Assembly: GCF_027563465.1 (NCBI RefSeq)
Contig: NZ_JAPFQA010000007.1
Coordinates: 124,001-188,000 of the forward strand
Direction: 5' to 3'
Length of the DNA stretch: 64,000 nucleotides
From: Mesorhizobium qingshengii
GTDB lineage: Bacteria > Pseudomonadota > Alphaproteobacteria > Rhizobiales > Rhizobiaceae
The notes beneath the pieces are model-generated. The model was not told where the DNA came from. It saw only the letters and a program-made list of their open reading frames with translations, and searched no databases. Below are positions 51,308 through 59,297 of this stretch, piece by piece (within the stretch, counting starts at the first letter, position 1; every line of letters starts with the position of its first letter). The position numbers and the translations under genes were made by a program.

Positions 51308-52105
51308 TCAGTTGCTTGGCGTGAGCACAGTGAAACCCTGATCCTTGAACAGCGCGCCGGCCTTGGCCGACTGCAGGCATTTCAGGAAGGCCGGCGTATC
51401 CTTGTCCTTCGAATCGGCGGTCTGGGCAACCGGATAGATGATCGGCGGATGCGAATCCTCCGGAAAAGTATCGACCACCTTGACGCCTTTTTCGGCATGC
51501 GCGTCGGTGGCGTAGACGATGCCGAGGGCCGCTTCGCCCGTGGACACCAGCTTGAGTGCCGCACGCACGTTCTCCGCCTGCGCCACCTTGCCTTCGACCG
51601 AGGACCAGACACCGAGCGATTCAAGCGCCGCCTTGCCGTATTTGCCGGCCGGCACCGCCTTGAAGTCGCCCATGGCGAGCTTGCCGTCGCCGATCAGCTT
51701 GGCCAGATCGAAGCCCTTCTCGATCTTGGTTTCAACTGTCGAGTCCTTCGGCGCCACCAGCACGATCTCGTTGCCGAGCAGCCTCGCCTCCGTGTCCGGC
51801 TTGGTCAGCTTCTTGTCGGAGAGATACTTCATCCAGTCGAGGTCAGCGGAGATGAAGACGTCGGCCGGTGCCCCGCTTTCGATCTGCTTGGCCAGCGCCG
51901 AACTCGCGGCATAGGAAACGGTCGCGGCCTCGCCGACATCGGCCTCGCAGGCCTTGTTCACCGCATCGAGCGCATCCTTGAGGCTGGCCGCGGCGAACAC
52001 GACCACCTTGTCTTGCGCATGCGCGGCCGGCGCCGCGGCCATCAGGGTCGCCGCAAGACCACCGATCGCGATCGCCCTCAATCCGAAACCTTTGCGCATC
52101 AGCAT
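51308..52105 (-). CDS. modA: periplasmic molybdate-binding protein ModA
   Basis: 265 residues with a signal peptide (LRAIAIGGLAATLMAAAPAAHA). KVVVFAAASLKDALDAV is the ModA start, with the Ser residues that hold the oxyanion, and TGEAALGIVYATDAHAEKGV is the second conserved block. It captures molybdate (and tungstate) and is first gene of modABC. A Mo-box-like sequence lies about 50 bp upstream, so ModE and molybdenum probably repress the operon. Divergent from the molbindin gene. Confidence 0.94.
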   Translation of the reverse strand: MLMRKGFGLRAIAIGGLAATLMAAAPAAHAQDKVVVFAAASLKDALDAVNKACEADVGEAATVSYAASSALAKQIESGAPADVFISADLDWMKYLSDKKLTKPDTEARLLGNEIVLVAPKDSTVETKIEKGFDLAKLIGDGKLAMGDFKAVPAGKYGKAALESLGVWSSVEGKVAQAENVRAALKLVSTGEAALGIVYATDAHAEKGVKVVDTFPEDSHPPIIYPVAQTADSKDKDTPAFLKCLQSAKAGALFKDQGFTVLTPSN

Positions 52106-52152
52106 GAAGTTCTCCCTGGGTTTGAAATCCGATTGGCTCGAAGCCTGTCAAC

Positions 52153-52179
52153 CGATATATCCGCATGAACATAACAACG
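52153..52179. promoter_or_regulatory. imperfect Mo-box-like site between modA and molbindin
   Basis: CGATATAT at 52153, then ATAAC at 52171 ending ACAACGG at 52180. It resembles the perfect site before modE (CG-TAT--CC...AACATA-C) and lies between the divergent modA and molbindin genes. Weaker than the other site. Confidence 0.4.
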
Positions 52180-52275
52180 GAAGGCTTTTTGCCTGACACC
52201 TGCATTGAATCGGCATGCCATCACGGCCTACGATGGACCAGGCTGGATACAGCGAAATGCAAAAGGAGACGTCCA

Positions 52276-52482
52276 ATGAAGATCAGCGCCCGCAACATCC
52301 TGAAAGGGACCATCGTCGAGATCGTCAAGGGAGCCACCACCTCGCATGTCAGGATCGACATCGGCGGCGCCGTCGTCACCGCGTCGATCACCAACGAGGC
52401 CGTCGCCGACCTCAAGCTCGAAAAGGGAAGGCAGGCCTATGCCGTCGTCAAGGCCTCTGACGTGATGGTCGGCATCGATTGA
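52276..52482 (+). CDS. mop: molbindin (Mop-like molybdate-binding protein)
   Basis: 68 residues, one TOBE/Mop domain: KISARNILKGTIVEIVKGATTSHVRIDIGG is the standard molbindin start, followed by VVTASITNEAVADLKLEKG. Single-domain molbindins form hexamers and store or sense molybdate. Strong site AAAAGGAGACG before ATG 52276. Divergent from modA with a Mo-box-like site between. With a ModE lacking Mop domains, this separate molbindin could be the molybdate sensor, though that is a guess. Confidence 0.9.
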   Translation: MKISARNILKGTIVEIVKGATTSHVRIDIGGAVVTASITNEAVADLKLEKGRQAYAVVKASDVMVGID

Positions 52483-52521
52483 TCGGTGCCCGATTTCGAG
52501 GAGCGGGCCAGCCCCGCGGGC

Positions 52522-53316
52522 TCAGACGGCGATCGGCGCCTTGATCGATGCGTCGGCGACGTAGTTTTCCAGCCGGAAGTCCTCGAAGCGGAAAGCGAAC
52601 AGGTCCTTCACCTCCGGGTTGATCCACATCGTCGGCAGCGCCCTCGGCGTGCGTTGCAGCTGTTCGCGCGCCTGTTCGAAATGGTTCGAGTAGAGATGCG
52701 CGTCGCCAAGCGTATGGACAAAGTCACCGGGCTTCAGTCCACTCACTTGCGCCACCATCAGTGTCAGCAAAGCGTAGGAGGCAATGTTGAATGGCACGCC
52801 GAGGAAGATATCGGCCGAACGCTGGTAGAGCTGGCACGAAAGCCGGCCCTCGGAGACGTAAAACTGGAACAGGCAGTGGCACGGCGGCAGCGCCATGGCT
52901 TCCACCTCGGCCGGGTTCCATGCCGAAACGATAAGCCGCCGCGATTGAGGATTCCGGCGTATCTCCTTGAGAAGATTCGCGATCTGATCGATCGAGCCGC
53001 CATGGCCATCGGGCCAGGAGCGCCACTGCTTGCCATAGACCGGGCCAAGATCGCCATTCTCGTCCGCCCATTCGTCCCAGATCGAAACGCCATGGTCGGT
53101 CAGATATTTGATGTTGGTGTCGCCGGCCAGGAACCACAGGAGTTCATGGATGATCGACTTGAGATGCAGCTTCTTGGTGGTGGTGACCGGAAAGCCGCGC
53201 CCAAGATCGAAGCGCATCTGGTAGCCGAACACCGAGCGCGTGCCGGTGCCGGTGCGGTCGCCGCGATCGGCGCCGTTTTCCAGCACATGCTGCAAGAGGT
53301 CGAGATATTGGCGCAT
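52522..53316 (-). CDS. thyA: thymidylate synthase ThyA
   Basis: 264 residues, the exact length of the E. coli enzyme. Nucleophile Cys146 in LPPCHCLFQF, RSADIFLGVPFNIASYA and the DRTGTGT start are clear. It makes dTMP from dUMP using methylene-tetrahydrofolate, producing dihydrofolate that the dihydrofolate reductase must recycle. In many rhizobia thyA and folA are neighbours; here they are 15 kb apart, and the folA locus seems rebuilt. Confidence 0.97.
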   Translation of the reverse strand: MRQYLDLLQHVLENGADRGDRTGTGTRSVFGYQMRFDLGRGFPVTTTKKLHLKSIIHELLWFLAGDTNIKYLTDHGVSIWDEWADENGDLGPVYGKQWRSWPDGHGGSIDQIANLLKEIRRNPQSRRLIVSAWNPAEVEAMALPPCHCLFQFYVSEGRLSCQLYQRSADIFLGVPFNIASYALLTLMVAQVSGLKPGDFVHTLGDAHLYSNHFEQAREQLQRTPRALPTMWINPEVKDLFAFRFEDFRLENYVADASIKAPIAV

Positions 53317-53450
53317 CGGTTCCGGCTCGATTCGGTTGTATAGCCATCATAGCCGACGGACGGGCTGCCGAACACAATAAAGCGGCGCAAGCGGCGCTTG
53401 CCCGATCACTCTTTCCGGGCGTTCGCGCCGCCCCTCATTGCCCTGCCCGG

Positions 53451-53572
53451 ACATCCTCCCCGTATAGTGACGGGGAGGAAAGAGGCTGGCCGCAGTCGCG
53501 GCGCGCCCTTCCTGCAGTTGGCGAAACCATCAGCGATAGCGTCCCTCTCCCGTGCTATACGGGGAGAGGATG
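53451..53572. repeat. RIME-like palindromic intergenic element
   Basis: Two hairpins in inverted order: CCTCCCCGT-ATAGTG-ACGGGGAGG (53455-53478) and CCTCTCCCGT-GCTAT-ACGGGGAGAGG (53544-53569), about 65 bp apart. The sequence ACATCCTCCCCGTATAG recurs on the other strand as GCATCCTCTCCCCGTATAG. This matches my recollection of a large family of mobile-like intergenic repeats in Mesorhizobium and relatives. Confidence 0.7.
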
Positions 53573-53576
53573 CTCG

Positions 53577-53888
53577 TCAGAGGGAGCCGAGTTTGCCCAG
53601 ATCCTTGGCCACCAGATAGTAGAAGGTCACCCGGCTCTTGGTGTTGTCCGCCGCCATCGCCTTGCAGGTCTTCTGGATCGCGGCATCGGCTTTCGCCGCG
53701 TCGCTGACACCGAGTTTCTTGGCGGCCCAGCTTTCCTTGACGCGCTCGAGTTCCTTCGGGTCCGTGCACGACACCAGCGAAGAATCGCGGTTTCTGAGCG
53801 CAATACCCAGATGCTTCACGATCTTGTCGACCACGTCGGCGCTTGCCGCGGCGTCGTATTTCTTCACGTCTGCAAGATAATCGGCCAT
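53577..53888 (-). CDS. DUF2853 family protein
   Basis: 103 residues, helix-rich, starting MADYLADVKKYDAAASADVVDKIVKHLGIALRNRDSS (shortened), a segment typical of DUF2853. A single conserved cysteine pair is visible (SLVSCTDP and IQKTCKAM). Function is unknown. ATG 53888. The palindromic repeat begins right after the stop codon and its hairpin may serve as the terminator. Confidence 0.82.
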   Translation of the reverse strand: MADYLADVKKYDAAASADVVDKIVKHLGIALRNRDSSLVSCTDPKELERVKESWAAKKLGVSDAAKADAAIQKTCKAMAADNTKSRVTFYYLVAKDLGKLGSL

Positions 53889-54089
53889 CAAAATTCCCCT
53901 CGTCGGCGCCACGAATCCGATCGATGAGGGCTGTGGCGCGCTGCTGCAACTTGTGCGCTAGGTCATGACTCCTCACCGCACACAAAGCTTCGGTTGAGAC
54001 CGCGCCCGAGTCAACCCTTGGGAGCTGCCGTTTTGACACGGGGAGAAAGTGCCATTGCGGCCTTTCATTTCTTGCGATGCCCCCCTATA

Positions 54090-54416
54090 TTCGGTTTGTC
54101 GGCTTGACCGACTATGGCGATAAATGGGCGATGAAATAAGCCGTTCGGACCCGGGGGCGGTACCCGGCGCCTCCACCAAAAGCCGCTGTTCACGACAGGG
54201 CGGTTTTTGCTGGGGGCGAAATAGGATCGACGAAGGTGTAAAGATCGTACTTTTGCCCGGCATGGTACCACCGTCATCGGGCTAAACCTGTAGTTGCAAA
54301 TGACAACTATGCGGAAGCACGTCTCGCCGCGTAAGCGGTGCGATAGCTTCAATTCAAGCCCTAGGGGTTCGCACTTCTAGGCGGGGTTCGGAGGTACCTG
54401 GCAACAGAAACCTCCA
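54090..54416 (+). ncRNA. ssrA: permuted two-piece tmRNA
   Basis: This RNA rescues stalled ribosomes and tags the unfinished protein. In alphaproteobacteria it is encoded in permuted order. First comes the acceptor piece ending GGCGCCTCCACCA (CCA at 54178); then an intervening loop; then the coding piece beginning GGGGGCGAAATAGGATCG at 54212, whose GGGGGCG pairs with CGCCTCC. The tag frame 54296-54334 reads ANDNYAEARLAA then TAA, the rhizobial tag. Edges are approximate. Confidence 0.95.
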
Positions 54417-54689
54417 CTTCTCCTCTCTCCAATATGCGTCAAGCAAGGGCAGCTCCGGCTGATCAGAGCTTCGTTCGGCCTGTGGCCGCGAAGGCGCCGC
54501 GCTGCGCGCGCTTCTCCATGGACAAAAGTGAAAAATGATCCCGGTCGTTTCTTGGTGCTGACCGGCGACCCCGGGCTTCGTCACCTCGCTCGAAGCCGGA
54601 AACGGCATGATCCGCGACCAGGCCGCCATAGGTGGGAGCGCCCTGCCCCCGTGCCATCGCGCGCTGTTCGCCGAGCGGATGCTGCATGA
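54417..54689. other. gap between ssrA and the exporter terminator
   Basis: Several open frames cross it on both strands, but none has a ribosome site, domain or normal codon pattern. I see no gene. It may hold the end of the ssrA transcript or a decayed gene. Confidence 0.45.
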
Positions 54690-54715
54690 AAAAGGCCGGG
54701 CATGCCCGGCCTTTT
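54690..54715. terminator. perfectly palindromic terminator
   Basis: AAAAGGCCGGGCATGCCCGGCCTTTT, a 26-bp perfect palindrome with A and T tails on both sides. It lies 20 bp after the stop of the exporter gene (-) and works equally well in either direction. Confidence 0.85.
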
Positions 54716-54734
54716 GGTATCCAAAGGGCGATTG

Positions 54735-55940
54735 CTATTCCGCCGGCGCTTCGACGGCTTCGCGAGAACGGCCGAGCGTGAACTTGGCCAGCGTGAACGA
54801 GATCACCGCGCAGAGCGTGATGCCCGCCACCATCGGCAGCGGCGTGCCGTCGAAGAACAGGCCGGCGACACCCATGGCGACCGCGCCGATGGCAAAGTGC
54901 AGCGTGCCCATCAGCGCCGAGGCCGTACCGGCGATCTCGCCATGCTCCTCCATCGCCAGCACCGAGGTGGTCGGGATGACCAGACCGAGGAAGCCATAGC
55001 CGATGAACAGCAGCACCGCCATCACATCGAGCCGGTCGATGCCCGTCGCCATCACCGCGAACAGCACCACCATCGTCGTCGCGTAGCCGGTCACCGCGAC
55101 GCGCACCACGCGCCGCAGTCCGAACCGTTCGGCCAGCAGCCCCGTCAGCTGCGACATGCCGATGAAGGCCACCGCGTTGATCGAGAAGAACACGCTGTAG
55201 ACCGAAGGCGACAGCCCGTAGTGGCCGATCAGGATGAAGGACGAACTCGACAGATAGACGAAGAAGCTCGCAATCCCGAAGCCGGCGATCGCCACGAGGC
55301 CAAGGAAATTGCGGTCCCCCATCAGGAAGCGGTAGCCGGCAAGTGCAGTTCCGAAGGAAGAACCGACGCGTTCTTCCGCCGGCCGCGTCTCCTTGAGCGA
55401 GGTCGCGAGCAGGATGGTGGCAAGGGCCGCCGCACCGGTCACCGTCCAGAACACGGCGCGCCAGCCGAAATTCTCGATGATCTGGCTGCCGGTCAGCGGC
55501 GCCAGGATCGGCGACACCGAAAACACCAGCATCAAGAGCGACATCAGCTTGGCGGCTTCGGTGCCAGTATGCAGGTCACGCACGATGGCGCGCGGAACGG
55601 CCATGCCGGCGCTGGCGCCAAGGCCTTGCAGGAAGCGGAAAGCAATCAGCCATTCGATGGTCGGCGCCATTGCCGAACCGATGCCGCCAGCCATGAACAG
55701 CGCAAGACCGCCATAGAGCGGCAGCTTGCGGCCGACCATGTCGGAGATCGGCCCCACGACGATCTGACCGAAGCCCATCGACAGGAAGAAGATCAACAGG
55801 CTCATCTGCACGGCAGCGGTGCCGGCATGCAGATCCGCGCCGATCGACGGCAATGCGGGAAGATACATGTCGATTGCGAACGGGCCGATGGCGGACAACA
55901 GGCCGAGCACGACCGCAATGCGGAGGAATTTGGGACTCAT
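54735..55940 (-). CDS. Bcr/CflA-family drug exporter (MFS)
   Basis: 401 residues with 12 membrane segments. GPFAIDMYLPALPSIGADL at the start is typical of the Bcr/CflA group, and MGFGQIVVGPISDMVGRK is the MFS loop 2-3 motif. The group exports bicyclomycin, chloramphenicol and sulfonamides, or is unspecific. ATG 55940 begins MSPKFLRIAV. Divergent from a TetR regulator with operator-like half sites between, so its expression is probably induced by its substrates. Confidence 0.92.
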   Translation of the reverse strand: MSPKFLRIAVVLGLLSAIGPFAIDMYLPALPSIGADLHAGTAAVQMSLLIFFLSMGFGQIVVGPISDMVGRKLPLYGGLALFMAGGIGSAMAPTIEWLIAFRFLQGLGASAGMAVPRAIVRDLHTGTEAAKLMSLLMLVFSVSPILAPLTGSQIIENFGWRAVFWTVTGAAALATILLATSLKETRPAEERVGSSFGTALAGYRFLMGDRNFLGLVAIAGFGIASFFVYLSSSSFILIGHYGLSPSVYSVFFSINAVAFIGMSQLTGLLAERFGLRRVVRVAVTGYATTMVVLFAVMATGIDRLDVMAVLLFIGYGFLGLVIPTTSVLAMEEHGEIAGTASALMGTLHFAIGAVAMGVAGLFFDGTPLPMVAGITLCAVISFTLAKFTLGRSREAVEAPAE

Positions 55941-56069
55941 GATAAAGGCTTCTTTCGAATCTGGTTGCCGCCGCCAGGCGACGTCTAACCCTAGGACGTT
56001 CCATCCCATGAGGTTCCGACTCTCCAGGAGCGAATTCCATTCGTCTCTGGGCCGAAATCTCTTTATATC

Positions 56070-56120
56070 GTGTCCACAAATTTAGACACTCTTGTCCAAA
56101 TCGTCAATCACCTCTATATA
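56070..56120. promoter_or_regulatory. tetR promoter with overlapping operator half sites
   Basis: TTGTCC (56092-56097), 17-bp spacer, TATATA (56115-56120) toward tetR, whose ATG is only 7 bases later. TTAGACA-N4-TGTCCAA (56082-56099) is a near-perfect dyad over the -35 box, and a third half site GTGTCC (56070) pairs with GACAC (56085) as GTGTC-N10-GACAC. Confidence 0.68.
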
Positions 56121-56127
56121 GTTTTTC

Positions 56128-56817
56128 ATGAGACTGAGCGTTTCTCCTGACACTTTCCCGCCACGCGGCCACGAGGCCAAGCGCCTGTCGATCGTCGACG
56201 CCGCCGCCGGGGTATTCTGCCGCGAAGGCTTCGCCGGCGCCAACATCGATCTGATCGCCGCCGAAGCCGGGGTCTCGCGCCAGACCATCTACAACCATCA
56301 TGGCGACAAGGAAAAACTGTTCGTTGCCGTGGTGCGCGACCTCACCGAGCGCTGCAATGCCGGGATCTTCGCCACCATCGCCACCTTCCCCGACCAGCCG
56401 AAGGATCTCGAGGCTGATCTGATCGGCTTTGCCGTGCGTCTGAACCAGAACTGCATCTGCAACCGCGATGGAAAATTCCTGCGCAAGCTGATCCAGACGG
56501 AAGGCGAACGCTATCCAGAACTGTTTGCCGAATGGCGTGAACAGGGGCCAGGCCGAACATGGCCGGCAATCGCCGCCCGCTTCGCCCGCCTCGCCTATGG
56601 CGGCTACCTCGCGATCGAGGATCCAGACGTGGCGGCGCGCCAGTTCCTCGGCCTCGTCAATGCCGAACTGCAGACCACGTTCATGCTCGGCGGCACGCCG
56701 CGCGAGGACGAAGTGCTGCAATCCGCGACAAATGGCGTGCGCACCTTCCTGCGCGCCTTCGGCAAGCGCCGGTCCGCCGCATCAGTGGAAAAGCAAAGCG
56801 CGCTGGCCGGCGTTTGA
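56128..56817 (+). CDS. TetR-family repressor of the adjacent exporter
   Basis: 229 residues. HTH near 25-65 (KRLSIVDAAAGVFCREGFAGANIDLIAAEAGVSRQTIYNHHGDKEKLF, shortened), then a ligand domain like AcrR/TetR_C members. Divergent from the Bcr/CflA exporter, 187 bp between starts. It probably represses both genes through the dyad overlapping its promoter. No ribosome site is visible before the ATG (GTTTTTC only), and the predicted transcript starts at or beside it. Confidence 0.9.
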   Translation: MRLSVSPDTFPPRGHEAKRLSIVDAAAGVFCREGFAGANIDLIAAEAGVSRQTIYNHHGDKEKLFVAVVRDLTERCNAGIFATIATFPDQPKDLEADLIGFAVRLNQNCICNRDGKFLRKLIQTEGERYPELFAEWREQGPGRTWPAIAARFARLAYGGYLAIEDPDVAARQFLGLVNAELQTTFMLGGTPREDEVLQSATNGVRTFLRAFGKRRSAASVEKQSALAGV

Positions 56818-56935
56818 GCGATCAAATCGTTGGCAATAGTCCTCGCTTCGGCGCGGCGGTGATCTATATCAGGTTTACGCCGCCCTCAAGCTTGATTACA
56901 GCTATGCGGACGATTCAACGGAACCCTACCGCCAC

Positions 56936-57475
56936 ATGGCCGACGACCACATCCGCTACGACATTCTGGCCCAGGAGGCGTTGCGCGGCGTCATGCGCAA
57001 GGTCCTGGCCGAGGTCGCGCGCACCGGCCTCCCCGGCAACCATCACTTCTTCATCACCTTTCTGACCGGTGCGCCGGGCGTGCGCGTGTCTTCGCGGCTG
57101 CGCGAGCGCTATCCGGAGCAGATGACCATCGTCATCCAGTTCCAGTATTGGGACCTCAAGGTGACCGACACCGGCTTCGAAGTGGGCCTGTCCTTCTCCG
57201 ACGTGCCGGAGAAACTCGAAATCCCGTTCTCGGCCGTGCGCGGTTTCTACGATCCGTCGGTCAATTTCGAGCTCGAGTTCGACGTCAAGACCGATGTGGT
57301 GGCAGCCGACGAGCCAGCTGCTCAAGCCCCGCCCGAGCCGCTGACCATCGTTTCCGAGAAAAAGCCGAAAGCCGAGAAGAAGGCCGCCGCCGAGGCCGAG
57401 AAGAAGCCCGCCGCCACCGACGCCGCCACCAAGGGCGCCGATGTGGTCTCGCTCGACGCCTTCCGCAAGAAATAG
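56936..57475 (+). CDS. sspB: SspB-alpha, ClpXP adaptor for tmRNA-tagged proteins
   Basis: 179 residues. The N-terminal SspB domain (YDILAQEALRGVMRKVLAEVARTGLPGNHHFFITFLT, shortened; then VSSRLRERYPEQMTIVIQFQYWDL) binds the ssrA tag. A Lys/Ala-rich linker leads to GADVVSLDAFRKK, the ClpX-binding tail. SspB carries ssrA-tagged proteins to ClpXP. Its target tag is encoded 2.6 kb upstream by ssrA. ATG 56936. Followed directly by two small genes. Confidence 0.95.
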   Translation: MADDHIRYDILAQEALRGVMRKVLAEVARTGLPGNHHFFITFLTGAPGVRVSSRLRERYPEQMTIVIQFQYWDLKVTDTGFEVGLSFSDVPEKLEIPFSAVRGFYDPSVNFELEFDVKTDVVAADEPAAQAPPEPLTIVSEKKPKAEKKAAAEAEKKPAATDAATKGADVVSLDAFRKK

Positions 57476-57492
57476 GCCCGCGGGTTCGCGCT

Positions 57493-57690
57493 GTGGCCGA
57501 CATCGTCAATCTTCGCCAGGCCCGCAAGCAGAAGGCGCGGGACGAGAAGGTGCGCGTCGCCGAGCAGAACCGGGCCTTGCATGGCCGTTCCAAGGCAGAG
57601 AAGCAACGCGACCGCCTGATCGCCGACAAGAGCGACAAATTCGTTGCCGGCCACCGCCGTGAAACTCCCGGCGAACCGAGCGAACAGTGA
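57493..57690 (+). CDS. DUF4169 small protein
   Basis: 65 residues, basic and helical, starting with GTG: VADIVNLRQARKQKARDEK, which is the usual DUF4169 start in rhizobia. It follows sspB by 17 bp and overlaps the next gene by 4 bp. Function is unknown. Conserved neighbourhood sspB-DUF4169-RHH suggests a link to proteolysis or its control, but this is inference. Confidence 0.8.
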   Translation: MADIVNLRQARKQKARDEKVRVAEQNRALHGRSKAEKQRDRLIADKSDKFVAGHRRETPGEPSEQ

Positions 57691-57911
57691 GCGCGGTCGA
57701 AAAGCGCTCGGTGACCATTCGCGGCCACCGCACCAGCTATTCGCTCGAGAAACCCTTCTATGACGATCTCGTGGCGATCGCGGCGGCCAGGAAGCTGACG
57801 CTCGCCGCCCTTGTCGCCGAAGTGGACGAAGCGCGGCCTCGCGACACCAACCTGTCCTCGGCGCTGAGGCTCCATGTGCTGGACTGGGCCAAGCGCGGCG
57901 CGGACATCTGA
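57687..57911 (+). CDS. ribbon-helix-helix domain protein
   Basis: 74 residues, GTG start overlapping the DUF4169 stop (GTGA). EKRSVTIRGHRTSYSLEKPFYDDLVAIAAARKLTLAALVAEVD (shortened) is a ribbon-helix-helix_4 pattern: a beta strand, then two helices. Such proteins bind DNA as dimers, but this group is mostly untested. Third gene of the sspB run. Confidence 0.82.
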   Translation: MSAVEKRSVTIRGHRTSYSLEKPFYDDLVAIAAARKLTLAALVAEVDEARPRDTNLSSALRLHVLDWAKRGADI

Positions 57912-58043
57912 CCACACCGTAGCCGGGCCGATCCCGGGCCGTCACCCAAAAATTCTTCCCGGCACCTGAATCCTTTGGCTTCGCTGCAACGTCTCGGACA
58001 TGAGCGGCCTCCAAGGCGCAGGGCACCCAAGGGAACAACTGAG

Positions 58044-58349
58044 ATGAAACACCACCTGATACGCTACAAGACGAAGCCGGAGCGGGCCGACGAGAACGAG
58101 GGGCTGGTCAAGGCCGTCTTCCAGGAGCTGCGGGCCAAATCGCCGGACGGCGTTCGCTATATGACCTGGCGATCCGACGACGGCACTTTTGTGCATCTGG
58201 TCGAGACGGAAACCGACGCCCATGCCGATATCATCACTGGACTGGCGGCATTCGAGGCTTTTCAGGACGGCATCAGGGATCGCTGCAGCGAACGTCCGCA
58301 TCGCGAGGAGATGACCGTGGTGGGCCACTATCGGATGTTGGACGAGTAG
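58044..58349 (+). CDS. small ABM-like protein upstream of ECF sigma factor
   Basis: 101 residues with a ferredoxin-like alpha/beta layout. MKHHLIRYKTKPERADENEGLVKAVFQELRA (shortened), then YMTWRSDDGTFVHLVETETD, recalls antibiotic-biosynthesis monooxygenase (ABM) proteins, which act on quinol-like compounds without cofactors, or only bind. Function is open. ATG 58044 with GGGAAC upstream. The ECF sigma factor gene follows after 35 bp and they are probably co-expressed; the 132-bp gap upstream may carry the sigma factor's own promoter. Confidence 0.7.
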   Translation: MKHHLIRYKTKPERADENEGLVKAVFQELRAKSPDGVRYMTWRSDDGTFVHLVETETDAHADIITGLAAFEAFQDGIRDRCSERPHREEMTVVGHYRMLDE

Positions 58350-58384
58350 TCCCGGGTAGAACCACGTCACGAAACGGCAGGCGC

Positions 58385-59266
58385 ATGAACATTCCCGGCG
58401 AAATCCGCGAGCCTTTTGATCGCCTGTTCGGCGAAATACGCCCCAGATTGCACCGCTACTGCGCCCGCATGACGGGCTCGGTCGTCGATGGCGAGGATGT
58501 GTTGCAGGAGGCGCTGGCCAAGGCGGTCGAGGCTTTGCCCAACGCCGGCCCGATCGCCAATCCGGAAGGCTGGCTGTTCCGCATCGCGCACAATGCGGCG
58601 CTCGACTTCCTGCGCCGTCGCGCCCGCGAAAAGGCCTTTTCCGATGAGGACCGGGACATGATCGTCGACCCGGCAAACCCCACCGTCGACCGTCAGGCCG
58701 CGGCCGCCGGCCTGCATATCTTCATGCGCCTTCCCGTCACGCAGCGAAGCAGCGTCATCATGATGGACGTTCTGGGCTATTCGCTGCAGGAGATCGGCAC
58801 TATCCTCGACACCAGCATCCCCACCATCAAGGCGGCGCTGCACCGAGGCCGCGGCCGGCTGCGTCAACTCGCCGATGAGCCCGACGACCGTCCGCCGCCC
58901 AGGCTCAGCGCGGCTGAACGCCTGTTGCTCGACGCCTATGTCGATCGCTTCAACGCCCGCGACTTCGATGCGGTGCGCGACATGCTGGCGGATGAAGTGC
59001 GGCTGGAACTGGTGGCCAGGACGCGGCTCGCCGGGCGCAAGGAAGTCGGCACCTACTTCCACAATTATTCCAGGGTGCGGGATTGGCGTTTCGTGCCGGG
59101 GTTTGTCGAAGACAGGCCGGCGGTCCTTGTCCGCGATCGCGACGATCCGGCGGCGCGGCCATCCTATTTCGTGCTGCTGGGATGGCAGGCCGGCAAGCTG
59201 TTGACCATCCGCGACTTTCGACACGCCCGCTACGTCGCGGACGGCGCCGAAATGTCCATCCTCTGA
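58385..59266 (+). CDS. ECF sigma factor with C-terminal SnoaL-like domain
   Basis: 293 residues. Region 2 (FDRLFGEIRPRLHRYCARMTGSVVDGEDVLQEALAKAVE, shortened) and region 4 (LGYSLQEIGTILDTSIPTIKAALHRGRGRL) of an ECF sigma factor, then an NTF2/SnoaL-like domain from about 175 (AYVDRFNARDFDAVRDMLADEVRLEL). This is the SigJ-like/ECF41-type architecture, where the extra domain controls sigma activity instead of an anti-sigma factor. Known partners are oxidoreductases or carboxymuconolactone decarboxylases; here an ABM-like protein is the neighbour. Confidence 0.88.
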   Translation: MNIPGEIREPFDRLFGEIRPRLHRYCARMTGSVVDGEDVLQEALAKAVEALPNAGPIANPEGWLFRIAHNAALDFLRRRAREKAFSDEDRDMIVDPANPTVDRQAAAAGLHIFMRLPVTQRSSVIMMDVLGYSLQEIGTILDTSIPTIKAALHRGRGRLRQLADEPDDRPPPRLSAAERLLLDAYVDRFNARDFDAVRDMLADEVRLELVARTRLAGRKEVGTYFHNYSRVRDWRFVPGFVEDRPAVLVRDRDDPAARPSYFVLLGWQAGKLLTIRDFRHARYVADGAEMSIL

Positions 59267-59297
59267 GGCGATTGTTCTGCCCGACGGCCGCAGTCCG

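Noticed and set aside
54463..54687. 74-codon open frame between ssrA and the exporter
   Set aside because: No ribosome site, high Arg/Gly content typical of frame noise in GC-rich DNA, and no recognisable domain.
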